Positions 44,074 to 52,885 of a stretch of 64,000 bases of DNA are shown piece by piece. The stretch is from Erysipelothrix anatis (GTDB lineage: Bacteria; Bacillota_I; Bacilli_A; Erysipelotrichales; Erysipelotrichaceae). The stretch spans positions 1 through 64,000 of the forward strand of contig NZ_WTSX01000006.1 in assembly GCF_009828745.1 (NCBI RefSeq), given 5' to 3'. The notes under the pieces were generated by a model. It was given only the letters and a program-made list of their open reading frames with translations. It was not told the origin of the DNA and ran no database searches. A program made the translations under genes and the position numbers. Within the stretch, counting starts at the first letter, position 1. The number at the start of each line of letters is the position of its first letter.

Positions 44074-45150
44074 ATGCCAATTATTAAACAACTCGAAATT
44101 AAAAAAAATCGACGTGTTCTCATTACATCAGATATTCACGGAAATCTAGAACGGTTTAAGCAGTTGCTCCGACATGTTCAATTTAGTACTGATGATGTCT
44201 TGATAATTAATGGAGATTTAACCGAAAAGGGAGATGCATCTCTTGAAACTGTACGCTACACGTATGAACTATCGAAGACTCATGAAATTCATATTGTTCA
44301 AGGAAATTGTGAAACATTGCAATATCTAGACAATCCTGAGCACTTTGAAATGTTACGAAATTATATAAATAATCGACCACAGTCGCTAATTCATGAAATG
44401 TTAGTGGCCATCGGTGTTGCTATTACCCCACACATGGATATGCTAGCAGCGCGCACTTTACTACAATCACACTATCCAGAATATATCGATTTCTTGGGTG
44501 CATTGCCTAATATTATCGAAACAGATGCATTTACACTTGTTCATGCAGGTCTTGAGCAGAAGTCACTTACAGATCAGGATGTTGACTTAATTCAAACAAT
44601 GCCATACTTCGGCTTGGTCGATACGGAATTTGATAAGCCTGTTATTGTAGGTCATTATCCCGTGTGTTTGTATCACAATCAAACGATCGATCATAAGCCA
44701 ATCTTGGACGTCATAAAAAACATCTATTCCATAGATGGCGGTAATGTAATCAAAGATGATGGCCAATTAAACGTTCTCATCTATGAGCAGGGTCATTTTA
44801 CAGTTGATTATGTCGATGGATTTGACTATTATTCCATCTTAAATCACCAAGATGGAAATAAAGGAACACATATATCGTGGATGGATCGTGAAATCGAAAT
44901 ATTGGATAAAAAGCCTGAGTTTATACGGGTAAAACAACGTAGTACTGGAAATGAAGCGTGGATTCATGAATCATTCGTTGATGAAGAAAAAAATGAAGTT
45001 ATTGATGATGTCACAGATACAGTGCTTCAAGTGTCAAAACATGACTTATTTCACCCACTATTGAAAACATCGACAGGTTACTATGGAAAACATAATGGCG
45101 AAGTTGGATGGTATTTTGGTAACTTAGGAGGATTCTGTGAGACCCATTGA
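44074..45150 (+). CDS. Calcineurin-like metallophosphoesterase with C-terminal extension
   Basis: A 358-residue protein related to serine/threonine protein phosphatases and diadenosine tetraphosphatases. Metal ligands are SDIHGN (D20, H22), NGDLTEKGD (D48), QGNCE (N78, with Cys in place of the usual His at 79), HAGLE (H156) and GHYPV (H193). About 100 residues follow the catalytic domain with an SH3-like look (EFIRVKQRSTGNEAWI, then YYGKHNGEVGWYFGN). The substrate is unknown. It overlaps the MerR-type gene downstream by 14 bases, so the two are expressed together. Confidence 0.8.
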   Translation: MPIIKQLEIKKNRRVLITSDIHGNLERFKQLLRHVQFSTDDVLIINGDLTEKGDASLETVRYTYELSKTHEIHIVQGNCETLQYLDNPEHFEMLRNYINNRPQSLIHEMLVAIGVAITPHMDMLAARTLLQSHYPEYIDFLGALPNIIETDAFTLVHAGLEQKSLTDQDVDLIQTMPYFGLVDTEFDKPVIVGHYPVCLYHNQTIDHKPILDVIKNIYSIDGGNVIKDDGQLNVLIYEQGHFTVDYVDGFDYYSILNHQDGNKGTHISWMDREIEILDKKPEFIRVKQRSTGNEAWIHESFVDEEKNEVIDDVTDTVLQVSKHDLFHPLLKTSTGYYGKHNGEVGWYFGNLGGFCETH

Positions 45151-45868
45151 TGTAGCAAAACAATTTAATATTAGCACATCGACTGTTCGGAAGTATGAAG
45201 ATGAAGGATTGATTCCTCCGTCCATTCGAAGTGCAAACGGATATCGGAAGTATGAGCCAAAACACGTAGAGTATATGGCTTGTGTATTAGCGATGCAAGC
45301 TGGATTTAGTCGTAGCCAAATAATTCAAGTCATGGCGTGTATGATGGATGGCAAAGCAAATGAAGCACTCTTAATTTGTTCAAGACATCAATCCGAGTTA
45401 ATTCGAGAATTATCACATGCTCAAAAGACCGTCAACATGTTTACATCTGGTGACATCTTTAGAGAATTGAAGTTAAAACGAAAACTATCGATTCAAGAAG
45501 TTTCTCAGCTGATTGATGTACCGGATACTACATTACGACACTGGGAAAAAGAGGGACTGGTTGTCCCATCACGGAATAAAGATAATAACTATCGAATGTA
45601 TGATGCAAATCAAATTGCCCGTCTCTTGATTATTAAAACAATAAAGGCTGCTGTGTGGTCTTTGGAACATGTTCGTGAAGTATTGCGAGATTTTGACAAC
45701 AAGCAACCGGAAGAAGCGTATAAAGTAGCGTTGGATGCTTTAAATTATTTATACAAAATGAATCTCTATCAACATCAAGGGATGCACGCACTGTATACAT
45801 TGTGTTTATCTCAGGGAATCGTTGCACAACATTATCAACAGGACTATAGTTTCTTCCAAAACCTATAA
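45137..45868 (+). CDS. Regulator with two MerR-type DNA-binding heads
   Basis: A 243-residue protein with two MerR helix-turn-helix domains in tandem. The first spans 1-70 (DVAKQFNISTSTVRKYEDEG, with GYRKYE at 35-40). The second spans 115-185 (EVSQLIDVPDTTLRHWEKEG, with NYRMYD at 151-156). The last 55 residues are helical and have no known ligand-binding signature. Ordinary MerR proteins carry one head and dimerise through a coiled coil, so the double head is unusual. GTG start at 45137 with GGAGGATT. It probably controls the UvrA-like gene 114 bases downstream. Confidence 0.82.
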   Translation: MRPIDVAKQFNISTSTVRKYEDEGLIPPSIRSANGYRKYEPKHVEYMACVLAMQAGFSRSQIIQVMACMMDGKANEALLICSRHQSELIRELSHAQKTVNMFTSGDIFRELKLKRKLSIQEVSQLIDVPDTTLRHWEKEGLVVPSRNKDNNYRMYDANQIARLLIIKTIKAAVWSLEHVREVLRDFDNKQPEEAYKVALDALNYLYKMNLYQHQGMHALYTLCLSQGIVAQHYQQDYSFFQNL

Positions 45869-45911
45869 TTTAAACCTTAAAGTCCTTAAATAAACTTATT
45901 TGGCGATATCT

Positions 45912-45932
45912 AACTTAATTTACCATTAAGTT
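45912..45932. promoter_or_regulatory. Inverted repeat before the UvrA-like gene, candidate operator
   Basis: aacttaat (45912-45919), five bases, attaagtt (45925-45932): a perfect 8-base dyad about 20 bases upstream of a TATAGT (45953-45958). Dyads of this size upstream of a promoter suit a MerR-type regulator. Assignment to the neighbouring regulator is inference. Confidence 0.4.
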
Positions 45933-45981
45933 TGTTTCTTGCATTAATGTGCTATAGTTTTTATAGAAATGGAGATAGCCT

Positions 45982-48231
45982 ATGGAACAACAATTAAAAT
46001 TACGTGGTATGACCACAAACAATCTAAGGAATATTGATTTAGATATCCCCAAAAACAAGATAACTGTCTTTACGGGTGTATCAGGATCAGGAAAATCCTC
46101 AATCGTTTTCGATACAATCGCAAATGAGGCGACACGACAACTGAATCAAACTTACTCAACATTTATTCAAAACTTTCTTCCGAAAGTTGATAAACCATCC
46201 GTTGATAGCATTACAAATCTAAATCCAGCGATTATTATTGATCAAAAGCGAATCGGTGGAAATGCTCGTTCTACCTTAGGTACGATTACGGACATTAATG
46301 CGTTCCTACGAACTATCTTTTCAAGAATCGGGTTGCCTTCAGCGGGTACAGCATCTATGTTTTCTTTTAATGATCCGGCTGGTATGTGTGAATCATGCCA
46401 GGGCATTGGTAAACGAATTGAACCACGCGTTGACTTAATATTAGATATGACACGATTGCTAAATGATGGTGCGATCACATTTCCCGTGTTTGATCGGGAA
46501 TCGTGGTATTTCCAAATTTATGAAGCTTCAGGATGGTTTGATCTTGATTTACCATTAAATCAATACGATGACGAAACGTTGGAATTACTGCTCTATGGAA
46601 GTAAACGCAAAGTGCAAATCATGGGACCTGGAGGTTCAAAACCAACGAATCTTGAATATGAAGGGATCCTAGCGAAGTTTCGTTCGATGTTTATTACCCG
46701 AGACTTAAGCGGACACTCCAAACGAACACAAGATATCGTTAACACGTATACCACACTACAAACCTGTACGAAATGTCAGGGAACACGCTATGCTCCTGCA
46801 ATTCTTGATTGTAAAATTGGAGATTTAAATATTTTTGATGTGACGGATATGGAATTAACGGATTTAAAGGCTTTCTTGGAAGATATACACAATGTTGAGC
46901 CAGTAAAACCTATCGTGGAAGAAGCACTCAAACGCGTAAATCAACTCATACAGATGAGTTTAGAATACTTAACCTTAACCCGTGAAACGAGTACCTTATC
47001 TGGAGGGGAGTCGCAAAGGGTTAAGATGATGAAGCATTTAAGTAGCAGTTTGAATGGTCTTATCTATATTTTTGATGAGCCAAGTGTAGGATTGCATCCT
47101 CGTGATGTCGAAAATCTAAATGGTATGCTTTGTGATCTTCGCGACGCAGGGAATACGGTTATTATCGTCGAACACGATCGTGATGTTATTAAAGTTGCCG
47201 ATCACCTCATTGATGTAGGGCCGCTGGCAGGTATTCATGGTGGTGAAATTATGTTTGAGGGGTCTTATGAAGGACTTCTTGCATCACAGACACTTACCGG
47301 GTTGCATTTACATGCACTGCCAGCGTTCAAAGACACTCTGCGTCCTAATACAGGATTCTATACAATTGAAAATGCCAAAACTAATAATCTTAAGAACGTA
47401 ACTGTGTCGATACCTAAAAATGTTTTGACTGTTGTGACTGGAGTTGCCGGAAGTGGTAAGTCATCTTTAATTCATCAAGAATTTATGAGTCATTATCCAG
47501 AAGCGGTTGTAATCGATCAAAAACAACTCCATACAAGTTCTCGTTCTAATTTAATGACTTACACCGGTATTTTTGATAAGATTCGAACAGTTTTTGCGAA
47601 GGCAAACAATGTCGATAAGGCACTTTTTTCATTCAACTCCAAAGGAGCATGTCCCGAATGTAAGGGGCGAGGGGTTATTGTCACTGACTTGGCGTTTATG
47701 GAAGACGTAGAGACGATTTGTCATGTATGCGATGGCAATCGCTATATCCCAGAAGTTATCAATTATCGCTACAAAGGTCTTAATATTATTGAAGTGGGCG
47801 CATTAACCGTCGAAGAAGCAGTTGATTTCTTTGATGATAAAACAATTCGAAAGACATTGATTACGCTTGCTGAAGTGGGCGTACATTACTTATCGTTAGG
47901 ACAACCGCTAGACACCATTTCTGGTGGAGAGGCGCAACGGATTAAATTGGCAAGTGAATTACACAAGCAAAGTGATTTGTATGTTTTAGACGAACCTACA
48001 ACTGGATTGCATATGTCGGATATTGATACCTTTATGCGTATTATCGATCGCTTAGTCGATTCAGGCAGTACTGTAATAATAATTGAACATAATCTTGAAG
48101 TTATGCGGGTTGCAGATCATATCATTGATATGGGACCACAGGGTGGGAGTCAAGGTGGTCGAGTTGTCTTTGAAGGCGCACCACAAGATATCTTCGATGC
48201 ACCAGAATCGCTTACTAAAAACTATATATAA
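45982..48231 (+). CDS. UvrA-like tandem ABC protein lacking the UvrB-binding domain
   Basis: A 749-residue relative of UvrA. It has two ATPase halves: Walker A GVSGSGKSS (32-40), signature LSGGESQ (339-345) and Walker B IFDEPS; then GVAGSGKSS (487-495), ISGGEAQ (646-652) and VLDEPT. Zinc-site cysteines are CESC (136-139) with CTKC (262-265) and CPEC (557-560) with CHVC (580-583). The region between the first half's DQK...RST and the first zinc site is only about 35 residues, so the roughly 130-residue UvrB-binding insertion of true UvrA is gone. Similar short proteins (DrrC type) protect against DNA-binding drugs. It follows a MerR-like regulator, which supports an inducible role. Confidence 0.85.
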   Translation: MEQQLKLRGMTTNNLRNIDLDIPKNKITVFTGVSGSGKSSIVFDTIANEATRQLNQTYSTFIQNFLPKVDKPSVDSITNLNPAIIIDQKRIGGNARSTLGTITDINAFLRTIFSRIGLPSAGTASMFSFNDPAGMCESCQGIGKRIEPRVDLILDMTRLLNDGAITFPVFDRESWYFQIYEASGWFDLDLPLNQYDDETLELLLYGSKRKVQIMGPGGSKPTNLEYEGILAKFRSMFITRDLSGHSKRTQDIVNTYTTLQTCTKCQGTRYAPAILDCKIGDLNIFDVTDMELTDLKAFLEDIHNVEPVKPIVEEALKRVNQLIQMSLEYLTLTRETSTLSGGESQRVKMMKHLSSSLNGLIYIFDEPSVGLHPRDVENLNGMLCDLRDAGNTVIIVEHDRDVIKVADHLIDVGPLAGIHGGEIMFEGSYEGLLASQTLTGLHLHALPAFKDTLRPNTGFYTIENAKTNNLKNVTVSIPKNVLTVVTGVAGSGKSSLIHQEFMSHYPEAVVIDQKQLHTSSRSNLMTYTGIFDKIRTVFAKANNVDKALFSFNSKGACPECKGRGVIVTDLAFMEDVETICHVCDGNRYIPEVINYRYKGLNIIEVGALTVEEAVDFFDDKTIRKTLITLAEVGVHYLSLGQPLDTISGGEAQRIKLASELHKQSDLYVLDEPTTGLHMSDIDTFMRIIDRLVDSGSTVIIIEHNLEVMRVADHIIDMGPQGGSQGGRVVFEGAPQDIFDAPESLTKNYI

Positions 48232-48261
48232 AAAAACCGCTTCGACTGAGGCGGTTTTTTT
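48230..48261. terminator. Terminator shared by the UvrA-like gene and the leftward ABC genes
   Basis: The stem aaaaaaccgc/gcggtttttt works in both directions (A-run and T-run flanks) between convergent genes. Confidence 0.85.
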
Positions 48262-48266
48262 TATGA

Positions 48267-49001
48267 TCAGAGTTGATTAAAGCGATTTAAAAATTGTCGT
48301 ACCCGTTCATGTTTTGGGTTATTGAAGAGTTCATCAGGAGAGCCTTCTTCTAGGATAATCCCTTGCTCCATAAATAGAATGCGATCGCTCACTTCTTTAG
48401 CGAAGGCCATTTCGTGTGTAACAATAAACATTGTGAAGCCTTCGTCTGCAAGATCTTTGACGACTTGCAAGACTTCGCCGACCATTTCTGGATCTAGTGC
48501 ACTTGTAGGCTCGTCTAAGAGGAGAAATTCAGGTTTCATCGTTAGTGCTCGAGCAATTGCAACCCGTTGTTTCTGACCCCCTGAAAGGCGTTTAACAGAG
48601 GCGTCTTTGAAATTAAGCATCCCAACCCGCTCTAGATTCTTAAGCGCTTCTTGTTCGACGTCTTTTGGGTTTTCTTTCAACACACGTATTGGGCCAACCA
48701 TGAGATTTTCAAGAACCGTCATGTTACTAAAAAGATTAAATGATTGGAAAATAATCCCAACTTGAGAACGGTATTTATTAACATCGATTTGAGGGTCATT
48801 AACTTCTAAGTCATTAAAGAAAACTTTACCTTCATCAAATTCTTCAAGGAGGTTAATACAGCGTAGAAGCGTCGATTTACCACTTCCACTTGATCCAATA
48901 ACGGTCACAACTTCACCTTTTTTGATTTCAAGGTTTATGTCTTTAAGGACCAGTAAATCACCAAATGATTTACTCAGGTGTTCAATTTTTAGAAAAGCCA
49001 T
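48267..49001 (-). CDS. Amino-acid ABC transporter ATP-binding protein (probable lysine uptake)
   Basis: A 244-residue ATPase of the GlnQ/HisP class. Walker A is GSSGSGKST (36-44), signature LSGGQKQR (139-146), Walker B LLLDEP (160-165) and the switch His lies in VTHEM. The gene overlaps the fused binding protein/permease by one base. With the lysine riboswitch ahead of the operon, import of lysine or a close cationic amino acid is the best guess. Confidence 0.93.
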   Translation of the reverse strand: MAFLKIEHLSKSFGDLLVLKDINLEIKKGEVVTVIGSSGSGKSTLLRCINLLEEFDEGKVFFNDLEVNDPQIDVNKYRSQVGIIFQSFNLFSNMTVLENLMVGPIRVLKENPKDVEQEALKNLERVGMLNFKDASVKRLSGGQKQRVAIARALTMKPEFLLLDEPTSALDPEMVGEVLQVVKDLADEGFTMFIVTHEMAFAKEVSDRILFMEQGIILEEGSPDELFNNPKHERVRQFLNRFNQL

Positions 49002-50620
49002 TATTCGTCTCCTTTCAATGTATCGAAGTTCGCTTTATGTGTTTGTGAGTTTGGGTAGTTTCCTTTAGGTGCATCCATATGCGTTTCGATTATTGATAAT
49101 ATCTTGGTTGATATTAGTGTTAACGATAAGTAAATCATGGATACGATAAAGAACGATTCCATTTGACGGTAGTAAATTCCGGAGATTCGATTCCCTTGGA
49201 AGAAAAGCTCTGCAACTAAGATAACGTTCAATACTGAAGAATCTTTAATATTAACAACAAATTCGTTTCCAATCGCTGGTAAAGCATTACGTAGCGCTTG
49301 TGGTAAGATAACGAAACGCAGTGTCTGGATTTCCGTCATCCCTAAAGCCCGTGCCGCTTCGTTTTGCCCGGGATCAATCGATTGAATTCCGGCACGAATG
49401 ACTTCTGACATATACGATGACGTATTAACTGAAATAACGACAATCCCAGAAATAAGCGGTGATATTTCAATTCCAAGGGTACGGATTCCATAATAGAAGA
49501 GAATCCCTTGAACCATCATCGGTGTACCACGAAGATACTGAACATAGGCCGTGGTTACGATACTGTTTATATGTTTGATAAAACGTACAAACGCTTTATC
49601 TCTTTTGTTGATTTTGATTTGACGAAGCCCGGCAACAACCAACCCAATTGTAAGACCAAATGCAGTACCGCAGAGTGCAATTAAGAGTGTGGTGCCAAGT
49701 CCACTTAGGTACATGGGCCAGTAATTTTGAATTAAGAAGCCAACACCGGCAATAAATCCAGAAGGCATTTGCTCTTGTCCGGATGTATCTGATGAAGGTT
49801 GACGTAAAATTGCGTCATACATAATAGTATCCCGATCTTCGTCCGTCAGACTATTAAGAACGCGGTTGACGTCTTCCAATAATTCTGTGTTTTCTTTCGC
49901 AATTCCGATTGAAACTGTTACATCTTCTTCAGATACCGTAAATCCTTGATTTGCTTCAAACGCAACATATGTTAAGTCGGGATTACTATTGGTAATTGCT
50001 TGCGCAACCGGTTTTTCAGATACAAATGCATCGATTGCCTTTGATTTTACAGCTGTCGTTAAAAGCGGGAAAGATTCCATTGGCATCCCGTGGTTCACAT
50101 CGGGAATCTGCGGAACTAGAGTATCGTGAAGCGTCCCAATTTGGGCTGCCACATGTTTCCCAGAAAAATCTTTAAGGGATTTGGCGCCGGCAAGGGGACT
50201 TGCTTTTGGCACCACGAGAACCATTTCACTTTTGTAATAGACATCAGTGAAGGCGATAGCTTGACGACGCTCTTCTGTGTTGCTCATACCAGCAATGACA
50301 AGATCCACATCACCGATACGAACGCCATCAACTAAACTAGAGAATACAGCATAGTTTTTAACTTTAAGCTCCATTCCAAGATCATCAGCTATTTTGCGAG
50401 CAATTTGAACATCATAGCCATCACAGTATGACCGACCGTCTGGCAACGGTTCTGAAAAATCAGTCTTTTGTGTTTGTGTCCAGTTGAATGGGGCATAATT
50501 ACACTCCATTCCGACTGTTAATACATTATCCTTTGCTGCAAAAACAGCAGTTGTTGGTAATGATAGGATTACCATACATGCAAGAATTAGACTTGCGAAT
50601 TTAAAGCGACGATGAAACAT
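49001..50620 (-). CDS. Fused substrate-binding protein and permease of an amino-acid ABC importer
   Basis: A 539-residue fusion. Residues 1-29 form a signal/anchor segment ending AVFAA. Residues about 33-270 are a periplasmic-binding-type domain ([12 protein letters not shown], then [13 protein letters not shown]). Residues about 300-525 are a HisM/GlnP-type permease with [10 protein letters not shown] and the [24 protein letters not shown]-contact loop. The ATG at 50620 has GGAGGAAA upstream; longer frames would start within the riboswitch terminator. Fusion is known in streptococcal GlnP-type importers. Lysine as substrate is inferred from the riboswitch. Confidence 0.92.
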   Translation of the reverse strand: MFHRRFKFASLILACMVILSLPTTAVFAAKDNVLTVGMECNYAPFNWTQTQKTDFSEPLPDGRSYCDGYDVQIARKIADDLGMELKVKNYAVFSSLVDGVRIGDVDLVIAGMSNTEERRQAIAFTDVYYKSEMVLVVPKASPLAGAKSLKDFSGKHVAAQIGTLHDTLVPQIPDVNHGMPMESFPLLTTAVKSKAIDAFVSEKPVAQAITNSNPDLTYVAFEANQGFTVSEEDVTVSIGIAKENTELLEDVNRVLNSLTDEDRDTIMYDAILRQPSSDTSGQEQMPSGFIAGVGFLIQNYWPMYLSGLGTTLLIALCGTAFGLTIGLVVAGLRQIKINKRDKAFVRFIKHINSIVTTAYVQYLRGTPMMVQGILFYYGIRTLGIEISPLISGIVVISVNTSSYMSEVIRAGIQSIDPGQNEAARALGMTEIQTLRFVILPQALRNALPAIGNEFVVNIKDSSVLNVILVAELFFQGNRISGIYYRQMESFFIVSMIYLSLTLISTKILSIIETHMDAPKGNYPNSQTHKANFDTLKGDE

Positions 50621-50640
50621 ACTTTCCTCCATATATACAG

Positions 50641-50666
50641 AAAAAGACCCCATAGCTAGAGGTCCT
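50641..50666 (-). terminator. Riboswitch-controlled terminator before the lysine transporter operon
   Basis: On the leftward transcript GGACCTC (50665-50659) pairs with GGGGTC (50651-50646) and TTTTT follows. TCTAGCT in its 5' arm and loop (50660-50654) can instead pair with AGCTAGA (50687-50681) at the end of the riboswitch, giving an antiterminator. The terminator ends about 20 bases before the start codon. Confidence 0.8.
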
Positions 50667-50669
50667 TGT

Positions 50670-50845
50670 AATTTCGGATATCTAGCTCCACTTCCAGGTT
50701 TCTTGGAAGGAGTGTTACAGGTATTACCTGGAACCCCACGAATCTTGCTTGCAAATCAAAAGTCGTTCGGCGATGGTTGCCTTTCCATAGTGTCGCTGCC
50801 TGCCGGCTCGACTATGTACTCATCTGCATCGCTACCTCTATAAAA
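50670..50845 (-). ncRNA. Lysine riboswitch
   Basis: The leftward leader contains the hallmarks of the L box in order: AGAGGTAGCG (50839-50830), GAGTA, GGAAAGG, then CATCGCCGAA, followed by a long arm pair (TTCCAGGT with ACCTGGAA) and the closing GGAGCTAGA. The element precedes an amino-acid importer and a terminator, as in known lysine switches that shut off uptake when lysine is abundant. Called from memory of the family consensus; a covariance search would settle it. Confidence 0.85.
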
Positions 50846-50862
50846 TGTCTTTAACATCAATA

Positions 50863-50890
50863 ATCGTATCACTGATCGCTAAAAAGTCAA
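50863..50890 (-). promoter_or_regulatory. Promoter of the lysine transporter operon
   Basis: On the leftward strand: -35 TTGACT (50890-50885), a 16-base spacer and an extended -10 TGATACGAT ending at 50863. The transcript would start just ahead of the riboswitch. Confidence 0.7.
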
Positions 50891-50908
50891 TGAAATGATG
50901 ATTTCGTT

Positions 50909-50936
50909 TTGACTAATTGTTGAAAAAAGCTATAAT
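50909..50936 (+). promoter_or_regulatory. Promoter of truB-ribF
   Basis: -35 TTGACT (50909-50914), a 16-base spacer and a perfect -10 TATAAT (50931-50936), 22 bases before the truB ATG. Divergent from the lysine operon promoter. Confidence 0.75.
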
Positions 50937-50957
50937 TTATAAGGAAACGGGGCTTTT

Positions 50958-51794
50958 ATGAACGGAATAATTTGTATTAACAAACCAGAAGCGATGACAT
51001 CTTTTGATGTTGTTGCAAAAATACGTCGATACACACGTGCAAAAGTTGGACACAGTGGCACACTTGATCCAATGGCGACGGGTGTTTTAGTATTGGCATT
51101 AAATCAAGGAACAAAGGCGTTGCCCTACCTTGGAATTGAAGATAAAACCTATCATGCAAAGATAAAATTTGGGTTAAGGACTCATACTGGAGATATTTGG
51201 GGTGATACTGAGGAAGAAGGGGCTCTTGTACCTTATGATGAGGCCCAACTTAAGTCGGTAGTTACAGCTTTAATAGGGAAACAGAACCAACGCGTTCCCA
51301 AAGTATCGGCGAAGAAAATTGATGGGAAACGATCCTACGATTATATTTTAGAAGGCAAAGAGGTCAAGCAGTTATATGCTGATGTCGAAGTCTATGCAAT
51401 TGATGTGCTTCATTTTGATGCAGAGGGCGTTGAATTTATAGCGCATGTATCGAGTGGCACGTATATCCGTACGCTATGTGAAGATATCGCAACCGGTTTA
51501 GGAATGATCGGGGCAATGTCTTACTTACAACGGACACAAGTTGGTCGCTTTACATTGGAAGATTGCATTGAATTGGATGCATTGGACACGTTGGTTGATA
51601 AATTGATACCTACAAAAGAAGCAATTCAGTTGCCAAAAATTGAAAATGAACGCATGATACACTTTGTTAAGAATGGAAAGATACTGAAATTGGACATCCC
51701 CGAGGACCGTGTACTCGTGGATGCAGGCGAGTATTACGCCGTCTATGAACGGATTGATGAAACGACGTTCAAATCAGTGAGAGGATTATGGTAA
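50958..51794 (+). CDS. truB: tRNA pseudouridine-55 synthase
   Basis: TruB makes pseudouridine 55 in the T-loop of tRNAs. The 278 residues include the catalytic box KVGHSGTLDPMATGVL with Asp37 and KVSAKKIDGKRSYD. A SGTYIRTLCEDIA segment and a C-terminal PUA-like part follow. The length is slightly short but complete. It overlaps ribF, its usual partner, by one base. In related genomes the pair follows rbfA directly. Confidence 0.96.
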   Translation: MNGIICINKPEAMTSFDVVAKIRRYTRAKVGHSGTLDPMATGVLVLALNQGTKALPYLGIEDKTYHAKIKFGLRTHTGDIWGDTEEEGALVPYDEAQLKSVVTALIGKQNQRVPKVSAKKIDGKRSYDYILEGKEVKQLYADVEVYAIDVLHFDAEGVEFIAHVSSGTYIRTLCEDIATGLGMIGAMSYLQRTQVGRFTLEDCIELDALDTLVDKLIPTKEAIQLPKIENERMIHFVKNGKILKLDIPEDRVLVDAGEYYAVYERIDETTFKSVRGLW

Positions 51795-52729
51795 TGAAAC
51801 AAACAATAATTAAAGATCATATGACATTAAACACATTTGGTAATGAAATAGCAGCTACGATTGGATATTTTGATGGCCTTCATTTAGGACACCAAAGTTT
51901 AATCAATGAGACAATTCGAGTTGCGAAAGAACGTAACCTCGAATCAGCGATTATTACATTTGATCCAGATCCGTGGACCGTGGTCAATGATAAACACAAA
52001 GTAAATCATATAACACCTATGAAAGAAAAAGTCAGAGTCGCACAGTCGCTAGGGATTGACCATTTGATCATTATAAATTTTACGAAAGATACCTCGAAAT
52101 TGTCACCGATGGAATTTATAGAGGCTTATTTGGTGTCAATGAATGTTCGTGCATTAATTGTAGGTGCTGATTTTAAATTTGGATTCCGAGGTCAAGGTAA
52201 TGTGGCATTCTTAAAAGAACACGCCCATTATTTCTTCGATACATTGATTCATGAGCTAGATTTAACCAACGAAAAAAAGATTGGTACTACGATGATAACG
52301 CAAGCATTATTGCGTGGTGATGTCAAAACAGCATCTGAGCTATTGGGACGTGATTATGTTATCAGTGGGTTTGTCGTGGATGGCCGTAAACAAGGTCGTA
52401 AAATTGGGTTCCCAACGGCTAATATGGACATTGTCGACGAATATGTCATACCAGCTGAAGGTGTATATGCTGGCTTAGTTGAAGTGCAAGGTGAAATCTT
52501 TAAAGCAATGCTAAGTATTGGTCACAATCCAACCTTCAACAGTACAGAACGTTTGTCTGTTGAGACGCATATTCTGGACTTTGATCGTGATATCTATGGT
52601 GAACTCATCAAACATACGTTTGTTGAACATCTTCGTGGACAGGTCAAATTTGATTCTATTGAAGCACTTGTCGAACAGATGAAAGAAGACGAACGAAAAA
52701 CACGAACTGTTTTAGCAGATAAATTGTAA
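51794..52729 (+). CDS. ribF: Bifunctional riboflavin kinase / FAD synthetase
   Basis: RibF turns riboflavin into FMN and then FAD. The 311 residues show the nucleotidyltransferase GYFDGLHLGH (24-33). The kinase domain has GRKQGRKIGFPTAN, AEGVYAG and LSIGHNPTF. ATG 51794 is eight bases after GAGAGGA; an in-frame ATG at 51788 is too close to that site. It overlaps the truB stop and ends at a terminator. Confidence 0.95.
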   Translation: MKQTIIKDHMTLNTFGNEIAATIGYFDGLHLGHQSLINETIRVAKERNLESAIITFDPDPWTVVNDKHKVNHITPMKEKVRVAQSLGIDHLIIINFTKDTSKLSPMEFIEAYLVSMNVRALIVGADFKFGFRGQGNVAFLKEHAHYFFDTLIHELDLTNEKKIGTTMITQALLRGDVKTASELLGRDYVISGFVVDGRKQGRKIGFPTANMDIVDEYVIPAEGVYAGLVEVQGEIFKAMLSIGHNPTFNSTERLSVETHILDFDRDIYGELIKHTFVEHLRGQVKFDSIEALVEQMKEDERKTRTVLADKL

Positions 52730-52734
52730 AAATG

Positions 52735-52777
52735 ACTCGTGGTTGTGCAACATTGTTGTTACAATCACGAGTTTTCT
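52735..52777 (+). terminator. Terminator after ribF
   Basis: The stem actcgtg(gttgt)/(acaat)cacgagt with a 14-base loop is followed by TTTTCTT. Confidence 0.75.
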
Positions 52778-52885
52778 TAAAACTAAGAATCGTTTCCGGT
52801 TATCGCTTAATAAATGCCATACATTTACCTTAAAAAGATGGATTCTCAATTAAAATCTGTTACGCTTTAACAGAGGGGAATGATT

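Noticed and set aside
45982-48231. Calling the tandem ABC gene uvrA (excision repair)
   Set aside because: At 749 residues it lacks the UvrB-binding insertion and is about 190 residues shorter than UvrA.
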